Source: Candidatus Woesearchaeota archaeon (lineage in GTDB: Archaea > Nanobdellota > Nanobdellia > Woesearchaeales > SKGA01). Taken from it: a stretch of DNA of 46,986 nt. The stretch lies in contig JAFGOT010000031.1 in the NCBI GenBank assembly GCA_016926395.1, positions 1-46,986 of the forward strand. The letters run 5' to 3'. Below are positions 37,504 through 46,318 of this stretch, one piece after another. The notes beneath the pieces are model-generated. The model searched no databases. It saw nothing but the letters and a program-made list of their open reading frames with translations, and was not told the origin of the DNA. The translations under genes and the position numbers were made by a program. Every line of letters starts with the position of its first letter. Position 1 is the first letter of the stretch.

Positions 37504-38420
37504 AAAGAAAAGTCATTCAATTATCGGAAAAAACTTTAGTTGTTTCTTTACCTACTGAGTGGATTAGATCTCAAAATGTTGAAAAAGGCGCAGAGCTTGA
37601 TTGTGTCATTCAAGATTATAAAATAATATTTTCTCCACAGAATAATCGAACTGTTTTAAATTCTATTGAGCTTGATGTTAAGGGAATAAGTGATCGTGTA
37701 TTACGTTGGCAAATTTCTTCTCTTCATAAACAAGGTTATGATGAAATTATTATTTTGAATTATACTGATAAACATTATGAAATAATTGAAGATTTAGTTA
37801 AACATTTATTTGTTGGTTTTATTATTAAAGAACAGTCTCAACTTAGAATAAAAATTGGTTCTGTTGCGATGGTTGATGCAAGTGAATTTGACTCAACTTT
37901 AAGACGTGCATTTCGCTTAGTTGATGAAGTTTTTTCTGATCTTCATATCGCATTTAAAAATAAGGATAAAGAACTTTTAGCAAGACAAATTAATCACGAA
38001 CATATTAACAATCAGTTAACTAATTTTTGTGAGTGTTTGCTTAACAAAAATTTATCTCAAAAAGATAAGGGACATTTTTGGTATGTTGTTTCTTGGAATT
38101 TAGAAAAAATTGTTGACAATCCTAAGTATATTGCATCTTATTATTTGGACAAAACTTTAGACGTTACTGATGAGACGCTTTCTTTACTTCAAGAAATTCG
38201 TGATTATGCTAATCTTTGGTATGATTTATTTTATAACTTTTCTTTTGAAAAATTAGTTAAACTTAATTCTAAGAAAAAAGAATTAGATGCGTTGTGTTTG
38301 GGTTCTATTATTAACATGCCTGAAAATGATCGAGTTTTAATTCATTATTTGCACTTGATTGTGCTACAGTTTGCGGATTTCTCGGCAAGCACCATTGCAG
38401 TTAGGTTTAATCCTAATTAA
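37500..38420 (+). CDS. AbrB (SpoVT-like) domain plus PhoU-like domain protein
   Basis: N-terminal RKVIQLSEKTLVVSLPTEWIRSQNVEKGAELDC swapped-hairpin AbrB pattern, then helical PhoU-like region; ATGA overlap with upstream gene. Confidence 0.8.
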   Translation: MKRKVIQLSEKTLVVSLPTEWIRSQNVEKGAELDCVIQDYKIIFSPQNNRTVLNSIELDVKGISDRVLRWQISSLHKQGYDEIIILNYTDKHYEIIEDLVKHLFVGFIIKEQSQLRIKIGSVAMVDASEFDSTLRRAFRLVDEVFSDLHIAFKNKDKELLARQINHEHINNQLTNFCECLLNKNLSQKDKGHFWYVVSWNLEKIVDNPKYIASYYLDKTLDVTDETLSLLQEIRDYANLWYDLFYNFSFEKLVKLNSKKKELDALCLGSIINMPENDRVLIHYLHLIVLQFADFSASTIAVRFNPN

Positions 38421-38475
38421 ACACAAGACACATAACCCACACTTTTTTAAAGTATATATTTTATCTTAATCTTGC

Positions 38476-40689
38476 ATGGAATTTAACAGCGACGGTTCTC
38501 TAAAAGTATCCAAAAAACACAAAGATCACTTATCTGTTCTTCGTTTAGTTGATGAAATGGACTTTCCTGTTGGGAAAAAACTTCTTGCTTCTGCTTTAAG
38601 AGGAGAGGTAAATGAAAAAATTAAACGATGCAAGCTAGATAAAAAGATTTATCATGGTTCTCTTGGTGGTTATGATGAGGAAGATTTAATTCGTTTCATC
38701 GAATACCTTTTAACTCAAGGTTTGCTTCAAATAGAAAAATCCAAACAGTTCTCCGTTGTTGCTCTATCTCAGAAAGGAATTGATGAGCTTGAAAATCCTT
38801 CTCTTTCCATAAAACTCGACGATACTCTTGCAGGAAGCCCTGTTCTCAATTCTGTCAAAGATGATTTTTTTAATGGTTCATATGTTCCTGCCATTATATC
38901 CGAACATGATAAATTGTTGTTTGAAGAATTTTCTTTCTTTCTTGATTCCTTTACAGACCAACAAAAAAAAGCAATTATTTGTAATGATGAACGTCAAGTT
39001 TGTATTGCAGGCGCGGGTAGTGGAAAAACTCGTGTTTTGACTCATAAAATCGTTTTTCTTCATAAATTCTTAGGTGTTCCTGCTAATGAGCTCCTTGCTA
39101 TTACTTTCACGCGAAAAGCCAAAACAGAAATGGTTGAACGGTTGGCCATTCTTCTCCCTGGCACTAAGATATGGGTTGAAACGTTTAACTCCTTTGCTGA
39201 AAAAGAGCTCTTAAAACATGGTAATGCCTTTTATGGAGCTTCTAAATCAATGATTAGTAACAAAGATTTTGTAAATCTAGTGTTTAAAGGAATAGCACAT
39301 TTGGGTTTTAACACCGAAACTTTTGTTAGTCACTATTTTACTTCAAGAGAAAAGAGGGGAAAAGAACCTCGTCAGCTCTTCTTCTCCTTTTTATATGACT
39401 TTAGAACAATCCTTGATACTTATATTTTAGAAGGTAAAAATACTGACTTTTTTGAGGAAAAAATTGCTTCTGAGTCCTTATCAGACGCTATTACTGCGAA
39501 AAATGTTATTAAATTAGTGAAATTTGTTGGTGATTTTTTAGAAGAAAACAATCTTCGAACTTATGCAGATCAATTAATTGATATAAATAGTCTTTATGAA
39601 AATTTTTCTGGTTTGAGAGCTCAATTTTCTTGGGTTTTGGTTGATGAGTATCAAGATGTTAATGAGCAGCAAGTAAAACTTCTTGAATATATTTCTTCTA
39701 AGAATTTATTTGTTGTTGGTGATCCTCGTCAAAGTATTTATGCTTGGCGTGGCGCAAATCCTAAAATGATTTTTTCCGCTATTGAAGAGGGTGCTACTGT
39801 TATTGAGCTAACTGCAAATTTTAGATCAACCCAGTCTGTTGTTAACTTTTCAAATGCGATTATTGCTCAAACTAATAGGGGTCATCATTCTTTTGCTCCT
39901 CAATCTGCTAAAAATAAGTTGACTGGAGTTGTTGCGGTTTATCAGGCTCCAAGCGAAGCTGATGAAGTTAATGTTGTTCTTGACGCTATTGATTCTTTGG
40001 CGTGTAATAAGAATGAGATATTTATTCTTTCAAGAACTAATAAGGGTTTAGAGAAATTTTCTCAAGCTTTAATTGATAAAAATATTAAATTTTTAATTAG
40101 AACTGATGAAAAACGCGATTTATCTAGGACGCCAAGTGTTGACGAGTTGACTCTCTCCACTGTTCATGCAATTAAAGGTTTGGAAGCAGAATTTGTTTTT
40201 GTTGTTGGAGCTTCGACAAATAATTATCCTTGCAAGACAAAAGATCATCGTTTTGTTGAACTTCTTACTACTCGTCCAGATTATGATCAATATGAAGAAG
40301 AACGACGGTTGTTGTACGTTGCTTGCACTCGTGCAAAAAAAGAGCTCTACATTTCTTACACTGGCGCACCAAGTCCTTTTTTATCAAGGAAAGTTCTAAA
40401 CTTTGTAACTGAAGGCAGGGGCGCATTTTCAGAGGCTTTTCTAAAACGACAACCGTTATCTACGCCTGATAGAATAGAATCACAACGTTCTGCTCTTGGA
40501 CGTTGGCGATTTTTAGAATCTAAAGAAAGAGGGATTGCTCCTTATATGATTTTTTCAGATAAAGTTCTTGATCAACTCCTTAGTTTGCAGCCTCTTACTG
40601 TTGATGAGTTGGAATCAATTGTTGGTTTTGGTAAAACTAAAATTGCTGAATTTGGGATGGATATTTTGCATATTCTTCATACTAGTTAG
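38476..40689 (+). CDS. UvrD/PcrA-like superfamily 1 helicase with C-terminal HRDC-like domain
   Basis: CIAGAGSGKTRVLTHK, LAITFTRKAKTEM, VLVDEYQDVNEQQ, VVGDPRQSIYAWRGA, TVHAIKGLEAEFVFV, RRLLYVACTRAKKEL; HRDC-like C-terminus. Confidence 0.95.
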   Translation: MEFNSDGSLKVSKKHKDHLSVLRLVDEMDFPVGKKLLASALRGEVNEKIKRCKLDKKIYHGSLGGYDEEDLIRFIEYLLTQGLLQIEKSKQFSVVALSQKGIDELENPSLSIKLDDTLAGSPVLNSVKDDFFNGSYVPAIISEHDKLLFEEFSFFLDSFTDQQKKAIICNDERQVCIAGAGSGKTRVLTHKIVFLHKFLGVPANELLAITFTRKAKTEMVERLAILLPGTKIWVETFNSFAEKELLKHGNAFYGASKSMISNKDFVNLVFKGIAHLGFNTETFVSHYFTSREKRGKEPRQLFFSFLYDFRTILDTYILEGKNTDFFEEKIASESLSDAITAKNVIKLVKFVGDFLEENNLRTYADQLIDINSLYENFSGLRAQFSWVLVDEYQDVNEQQVKLLEYISSKNLFVVGDPRQSIYAWRGANPKMIFSAIEEGATVIELTANFRSTQSVVNFSNAIIAQTNRGHHSFAPQSAKNKLTGVVAVYQAPSEADEVNVVLDAIDSLACNKNEIFILSRTNKGLEKFSQALIDKNIKFLIRTDEKRDLSRTPSVDELTLSTVHAIKGLEAEFVFVVGASTNNYPCKTKDHRFVELLTTRPDYDQYEEERRLLYVACTRAKKELYISYTGAPSPFLSRKVLNFVTEGRGAFSEAFLKRQPLSTPDRIESQRSALGRWRFLESKERGIAPYMIFSDKVLDQLLSLQPLTVDELESIVGFGKTKIAEFGMDILHILHTS

Positions 40690-40690
40690 T

Positions 40691-40969
40691 CTATTTCTTT
40701 TTTAAATTATTTTCTAAGAAATAACATAAACAGTCGACTCCATCAAACGTAGCTTTTTTCCTAAATGTTAGGGGACCAAATTGTAGATGTAATCCTTCTC
40801 CTTCTTTAACTTCGCTGCTACAAACTGGACATGTTGTTATTTTATTTGCTTTTTTTAGTTTTATTTCCCTTCTAACTAATTTATCGACATTTCCTGAATC
40901 AATGTCTTTTTTTATTAGTTCTAGGTCGTTAATGTCCAAGCCTTCTATTAGTCTTGCTAATTTGTTCAT
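40691..40969 (-). CDS. Small protein with zinc-ribbon-like cysteines
   Basis: TTCPVCSSEV and CLCYF motifs; ORF preceded by GAGGTG on its strand. Confidence 0.65.
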   Translation of the reverse strand: MNKLARLIEGLDINDLELIKKDIDSGNVDKLVRREIKLKKANKITTCPVCSSEVKEGEGLHLQFGPLTFRKKATFDGVDCLCYFLENNLKKK

Positions 40970-41012
40970 TTTAACACCTCGTTAAAATGACTGCTCAAAT
41001 TTTCTTTTATCT

Positions 41013-41672
41013 TCATTTATTATATTCACCCAATCGCTCAAACACACCTCTATTGTCAAGCATTGGTATTGCTTTTTTCATCAGCCTCTTATAATAATCG
41101 TCATTTCTTTTCAGTCCTTCAATAAATTCTTCTTCTGTATGCACCCAACAAGCTATTGTGAATCCTTTTTCTGTTTTATAATTGCTTATGTTTTGTCTTA
41201 AGTTTGTTAGGTGTTCTGCTGTTGTTATTGCAACAAATTCTGCTCCTTCGGATTCGTTCTTAATCATTCCTATTGCGTGTACGTGTTTTAGATATTGGTT
41301 GTGTTTCCAATAGTATTCTGAGAAGTTGACTTTGTTTAAATCAGATACAAAAGAAAGGAATTGGAAATAGGTCCGTAATTGGGGGTCAATTATGTTACTT
41401 GCGAACCTTTTTCCAAACCCCTCCCCTAAGAGTGTTATCTCAATGAGCTCTTCTTTTAGGCTGTAGATTTTTTTTGGTTTTCCAATATGAATTCCATCTG
41501 CTTTTGCTTCTGACTTTACGAATTCTTGAGCTTCTAAAAGTGTTAGCAGATTGAGTGCGTATGGCAGGCTTATTTTTAGTTTTTTTGCCACCTCTGTTGC
41601 ACTGCTTGGTTTTGTTGCGACATGTTCAAGGATGCTTAATTTTATTCCACTTGGCATGTCTTTTTTGCTCAT
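41013..41672 (-). CDS. HTH transcriptional regulator
   Basis: KLSILEHVATKPSSATEVAKKLKISLPYALNLLTLLEAQEFV wHTH pattern. Confidence 0.82.
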   Translation of the reverse strand: MSKKDMPSGIKLSILEHVATKPSSATEVAKKLKISLPYALNLLTLLEAQEFVKSEAKADGIHIGKPKKIYSLKEELIEITLLGEGFGKRFASNIIDPQLRTYFQFLSFVSDLNKVNFSEYYWKHNQYLKHVHAIGMIKNESEGAEFVAITTAEHLTNLRQNISNYKTEKGFTIACWVHTEEEFIEGLKRNDDYYKRLMKKAIPMLDNRGVFERLGEYNK

Positions 41673-41679
41673 ATTATTA

Positions 41680-41718
41680 TTTTGTAATGTACTATTATTT
41701 AAATATTTCGTTACAAAA
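41680..41718. promoter_or_regulatory. Inverted repeat TTTTGTAA...TTACAAAA flanking a TATA-like sequence in the promoter of the HTH gene
   Basis: 8-bp arms at 41680..41687 and 41711..41718 around ATTTAAATATTT, just upstream of the minus-strand start at 41672. Confidence 0.5.
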
Positions 41719-41884
41719 CAACTAATTAAATTAATAACTTAGTAAATTGTTTAGTTATATTAGTTATTATGCTTTTTATTCAAAATTCACCATAACCTTT
41801 TTAAATGAACTTTACGAACATTATAACGATTCCAAAAAAAGCGAATAACCGGTGAACTTTTTTTGAGAAGAGGTGTGAATTAGT

Positions 41885-43165
41885 TTGAAAGTATTGATGT
41901 TTGGCTGGGAGTTTCCACCCTATTTTGCAGGCGGGGTTGGTATGGTTTGTTATGAACTAGTTAAACACTTAGCTGCTAAAAATGTTGGTATTGATTATGT
42001 CATGCCTTACATGCCTGATGATCTTTCTTCAAACCTTGCAAATTTGATTGATGTTTCTCGTTTGGTTTCAGAAACCGAACTTAAAAAATATAATTTAACT
42101 TTTTCTAGAGTCCCTTCTCTTATGGCTGCATATCAAACCTTGGAAGAATATGAACAAACTTTGCGAACATTAACTGAACAACAACCTGAAACTATTACGT
42201 CAAGAAGACGAGAAAATGACAGCACAAAAAAGATGTATGGTGAAAATTTACTTGAAGAGATTGATTTATTTGCCAAAAGAGTAGCTGCCATGATTGAAAA
42301 AGGTGCTTTTCGTGATTGTGATGTTATCCATGCACATGATTGGACAACCGGACGAGCTGCTGCTGTTGCAAAAAGGATGCTTGGTAAACCTATGATTATA
42401 CACTGTCACATCACTGAAATTAATAAAAATGCAGGCGCGGGTGTTACGCCTGAAGTTTATGCTGTTGAAAGAGAGAACTTTATGGCTGCTGACAAAGTAG
42501 TTGCAATAAGTGGTCTGATTAAGCAAACACTTATTGATCACTATGGTGTTCCTGAAGAAAAAATTGAGCTAGTTCATAACGGTGGCGTTGAAATGGGCCC
42601 TGTTAAAGTGACTAGTCATGAATTTAAGGGCGACCAGAAAATCGTTTCTTACATGGGTCGGATTACTGGGATGAAAGGACCGCTTAATTTTATTGACGTG
42701 GCAAACCTTGTTTTAAAACATGTTCCTAATACTAAATTTATAATTGCAGGCAGTGGAGATCAACTTCAAGCTTGCATTGACAAAGTTAATGCTTGTGGTA
42801 TTTCTGAAAAAGTTTATTTTCATGGATTTTACACTCGAGATGAAGCTGAGTTATTTTATGACTTATCTGATGTCTTTGTCCTGCCATCTTTACTTGAGCC
42901 CTTTGGCGTCACACCTCTAGAGGCTATGAGTAAGGACACTCCAACCGTGGTCACGAAACAATCCGGTGTTTCAGAAGTTATTGATCACGCGTTCAAAGCA
43001 GATTTCTGGGATATTAACAAGATGGCATCCCAGATAATTTCTCTTTTATCTTACCCTGTTCTTCATGAAACTATGAAAGTTAATGGTTTCAAAGAAGCAA
43101 AAGCTACTACTTGGGAGAAGCCTGCAGGTCTTTGTTTGGATTTATATAATCGTTTAAGAGGTTGA
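41885..43165 (+). CDS. Glycogen-synthase-like GT4/GT5-type glycosyltransferase
   Basis: LMFGWEFPPYFAGGVGMVCYEL, IHAHDWTTGRAA, LPSLLEPFGVTPLEAMSKDTPTVVT. TTG start preceded by GAGGTGTGA. Confidence 0.92.
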   Translation: MKVLMFGWEFPPYFAGGVGMVCYELVKHLAAKNVGIDYVMPYMPDDLSSNLANLIDVSRLVSETELKKYNLTFSRVPSLMAAYQTLEEYEQTLRTLTEQQPETITSRRRENDSTKKMYGENLLEEIDLFAKRVAAMIEKGAFRDCDVIHAHDWTTGRAAAVAKRMLGKPMIIHCHITEINKNAGAGVTPEVYAVERENFMAADKVVAISGLIKQTLIDHYGVPEEKIELVHNGGVEMGPVKVTSHEFKGDQKIVSYMGRITGMKGPLNFIDVANLVLKHVPNTKFIIAGSGDQLQACIDKVNACGISEKVYFHGFYTRDEAELFYDLSDVFVLPSLLEPFGVTPLEAMSKDTPTVVTKQSGVSEVIDHAFKADFWDINKMASQIISLLSYPVLHETMKVNGFKEAKATTWEKPAGLCLDLYNRLRG

Positions 43166-43166
43166 G

Positions 43167-44018
43167 TTGAAATTGACAGAAACTTTGTTTATTGGTCAAA
43201 CTGCATATTTGCAAGGAATGAATGTGTTTGACATTGGAACTAACAGAGCACACATAAATTTGGGACTTATGGGATCGCAAATATCCAACTTAGCAACGCA
43301 AATAAATTCTATTTCTAAAGAAACAAAACAACTTGTTATTCCTGGTTATGTTCTTGAACTTTTGGAAGAAAACGATGATGAACTTCTTGATTCACTAAAA
43401 TTATTAGTGAAAACTAATAATATAAAATTATTATCTGTTCCTTATTATAACAGTTCATTATCTTTGATGTCAAAAGAGGAGTTATCAACTCAACTTAATC
43501 TTCAAGAAAAAATTACTCAACGAATATTTAACAAAAAGAGTGATGGTTTTTTTTGTGCTGAAGGAATTTTGCCTCCAAGCGTAGAAACTGTTCTTAATAA
43601 GAATTATTCTAAAGTTTTTTATCCAAAAGATTCTGCTATTACTCTAAAAAGTCCTACTTATAAATTAATTCAAACAGATGTTATGTCTTTGGGTGAAGAA
43701 AAAGTTGGTTCTTTAAGTATGGCTGATTCTAAAATGGAAGGTCATTTAATTAATGAACTTCGTAATATATATCCTCACATTGTAAACATGGGTGATGTTG
43801 ATACTTTAACTTCTTGGAGATTTATGACTCAACCATCTATGATTTTACGTGCTGGTGTTTCTAATTTTTCTGGAGATGCGTATGAACATTACATGCAAAT
43901 GATGAACACTCTAAATGATATTGCTCACAAAATAAGAAATGTTGAGCTTGCAAAAAAAGGTTTATTTCAAGAAAAGCCAATAATTTCCCCATCCCCATCA
44001 TTGCTACTTGCCAACTGA
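43167..44018 (+). CDS. Short GH57-like protein
   Basis: IKLLSVPYYNSSLSLMSKEELSTQLNLQEKITQRIFNKKSDGFFCAEGILPPSVETVL matches the GH57 pattern around the catalytic Glu (usual WxPE replaced by CAEG). TTG start. Confidence 0.7.
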   Translation: MKLTETLFIGQTAYLQGMNVFDIGTNRAHINLGLMGSQISNLATQINSISKETKQLVIPGYVLELLEENDDELLDSLKLLVKTNNIKLLSVPYYNSSLSLMSKEELSTQLNLQEKITQRIFNKKSDGFFCAEGILPPSVETVLNKNYSKVFYPKDSAITLKSPTYKLIQTDVMSLGEEKVGSLSMADSKMEGHLINELRNIYPHIVNMGDVDTLTSWRFMTQPSMILRAGVSNFSGDAYEHYMQMMNTLNDIAHKIRNVELAKKGLFQEKPIISPSPSLLLAN

Positions 44019-44068
44019 ATTGGCAAATAAATGACAAAAATTCAACTTGAATTTTTAAGAGGTAAAAA

Positions 44069-44425
44069 ATGTCAACAACAAAAGCTGCAAAAAAAACAAC
44101 AAAAACAGCTAAGAAGGCTACTAAAAAAGCAGCCTCAAAAAGAATTCGAAAGAAAGAAGTCTTTGAACGTATTCCTGAAGAAAACTTTTTTGTCTTAGCT
44201 GATGGTAGGCGTGTGGATCATTATGTAACTTTAGCTCACTTGCTAGAGGAGATGGAAGAGGACATTGTTCGTCATCACGTTAATGAACTTCGTCATGACT
44301 TTGCGAATTGGATTCAAGGAGTATTCTCAGAGGAAGATTTAGCCAAAAAAATTGCAGTTGTTCACGATCCAGAAAAAATGCGATTGATTATCTATCGACA
44401 TATTATTGATAAACACTTAAAATAA
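44069..44425 (+). CDS. DUF5752-like protein with Lys/Ala-rich N-terminal tail
   Basis: KKTTKTAKKATKKAASKRIRKK tail; DHYVTLAHLLEEMEEDIVRHHVNELRHDFANWIQGVF core. Confidence 0.75.
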   Translation: MSTTKAAKKTTKTAKKATKKAASKRIRKKEVFERIPEENFFVLADGRRVDHYVTLAHLLEEMEEDIVRHHVNELRHDFANWIQGVFSEEDLAKKIAVVHDPEKMRLIIYRHIIDKHLK

Positions 44426-44515
44426 GGTGTTTGTTTTTTTTATTTTTTTAAGGCGGGTTTACAAAAGTGTTTTTTTGTAGATTGGTCTTTTAAGGAAAAA
44501 GGGTGAGTTGTTTAT

Positions 44516-46318
44516 TTGAAAACTAAAGCGGATATGGTCTTTGAGGCCAGTTGGGAAGTTTGTAACAAATGTGGAGGAATCCATACTGTTGTTACGACTA
44601 AAGTTCCTTTAATGCAAGCGCATTATAATACTTATACGTTAGTTGGTCCTTTATTTGATGAGCTTCCTGGTGACTTCTTAGAACAACGTCCGCCTGAACC
44701 TTTTGCAAGAGTTTTTGCAAACCTTGCACAAAGTGGTATTCGATGTGTTTATGGTACTTGGGATATTTTAGGTTCTCCAACTACTGTTTTAATTGATGCG
44801 CGTTCTTTATCTGGTGAAGTTGATAACATTAAAACAAATTTATTTCTTGAGTATGGGGTAGAATCACTTGGTTCTTCTTGGGATTTTAATGAACCTTTAA
44901 TGTGGTCATTTGGTGTTGGAATGTTTCTAAAAGAAGTTGAACATCAATTTCCAAGAAATAGTATTATTGGTCATTTTCATGAATGGTTGGCAGGATTTGG
45001 TTTGTTGTACTTAAAATCTAATAATTCAAAAGTTGCAACTGTTTTTACTACTCACGCTACTATGCTTGGTCGAAGTCTGGCCTCTCGTGGTAAAAATGCT
45101 TATAATAGTTTGGGTAGTGTTGACCCAAGAGAAGCTGCAAAAGAAGTTGGTGTTTTAGAAAAATTTACAACTGAACGAGCTTGTGCTCTTAACGCGGGTG
45201 TATTCACTACTGTTTCTGATATTACTGCAAACGAAGCTAAAACTATTTTTGGTCGAGAACCAAGAGTTCTTCCAAATGGTCTTCCAATTGATTTGTATCC
45301 AACATTTGAGCAAACATCGAACATGCATACTGAATCAAAAAAGAAATTAAAAAGTTTTGTTATGAGTCTTTTTTTTCCATATCAAAATTTTAATTTAGAT
45401 GATACTTTATTTTATTATTCTTCCGGCCGTTATGAATTCGAAAATAAAGGTTTAGATATTACTATTGAAGCTCTTGGAAAATTAAATCAACGAATGAAAG
45501 ATGAAGTTAGTCATCAAACTATTGTCATGTTCTTCTTCCTTGCAATGGATAGTCTTGGTCCTAAACGAGAACTTCTTGAAAATAAAATGCATTTGGAAGA
45601 TTTAGAGGATGACATTAAAGAGAAAGAAGACTTTTTCACCCAACAAATTATTTTAGATGTTATATCTGGTGATAAAACCAAAATTGAAGTTGTTCCTAAA
45701 CAATTTCTGTCAACACAACGAAGAAAGTTTCGTTATCTAAGACGATTTGGTGAACCTCCAATTTCAACTCACAATCTGCACGTTAATGAAGATGATGATC
45801 CCATAATAAAAAATTGTAGGCGAGTTGGTCTTCTTAACAGGTCTAATGATCGTGTCAAAGTGGTTTTTGTTCCTGCTTATTTACAAGGTAGTGATGGTTT
45901 GCTTAATATGGAATACTATGAAGCAATAGTTGGTTGTCATCTAGGTATTTTTCCAAGTTATTATGAACCTTGGGGTTACACTCCTTTAGAATCAATAGCA
46001 TATGGTGTTCCTGCAATCACTAGTAATACTGCTGGTTTTGCACAATTTGTTGCAGATAAAATTGTAGGTAAACATAAAGGATTATACATTGTTGATAGAT
46101 CAAAATCTCGAGAAGAAGAAGTGAATCAACTTTTTGATTTTCTAGAAGATTTTGCACAAAACAATGTTTCTTCAAGAGTTTCTTGTAAGATGAATGCTCA
46201 CTCTCTAGCGTCTTATGCTGATTGGAGACAATTGGTTCGTTTCTATATTTGTGCTCACAACGAAGCTTTAGGAGCGCCATGTTCTCTTGAAGAAACTCGT
46301 ATTGTTGAGGATGACTAA
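44516..46318 (+). CDS. GT3-family (eukaryote-type) glycogen synthase
   Basis: FEASWEVCNKCGGIHTVVTTK, GHFHEWLAGFGLL, ATVFTTHATMLGRSL, ERACALNAGVFTTVSDITANEA, VLPNGLPI, FPSYYEPWGYTPLESIAYGVPAITSNTAGF. Confidence 0.94.
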   Translation: MKTKADMVFEASWEVCNKCGGIHTVVTTKVPLMQAHYNTYTLVGPLFDELPGDFLEQRPPEPFARVFANLAQSGIRCVYGTWDILGSPTTVLIDARSLSGEVDNIKTNLFLEYGVESLGSSWDFNEPLMWSFGVGMFLKEVEHQFPRNSIIGHFHEWLAGFGLLYLKSNNSKVATVFTTHATMLGRSLASRGKNAYNSLGSVDPREAAKEVGVLEKFTTERACALNAGVFTTVSDITANEAKTIFGREPRVLPNGLPIDLYPTFEQTSNMHTESKKKLKSFVMSLFFPYQNFNLDDTLFYYSSGRYEFENKGLDITIEALGKLNQRMKDEVSHQTIVMFFFLAMDSLGPKRELLENKMHLEDLEDDIKEKEDFFTQQIILDVISGDKTKIEVVPKQFLSTQRRKFRYLRRFGEPPISTHNLHVNEDDDPIIKNCRRVGLLNRSNDRVKVVFVPAYLQGSDGLLNMEYYEAIVGCHLGIFPSYYEPWGYTPLESIAYGVPAITSNTAGFAQFVADKIVGKHKGLYIVDRSKSREEEVNQLFDFLEDFAQNNVSSRVSCKMNAHSLASYADWRQLVRFYICAHNEALGAPCSLEETRIVEDD

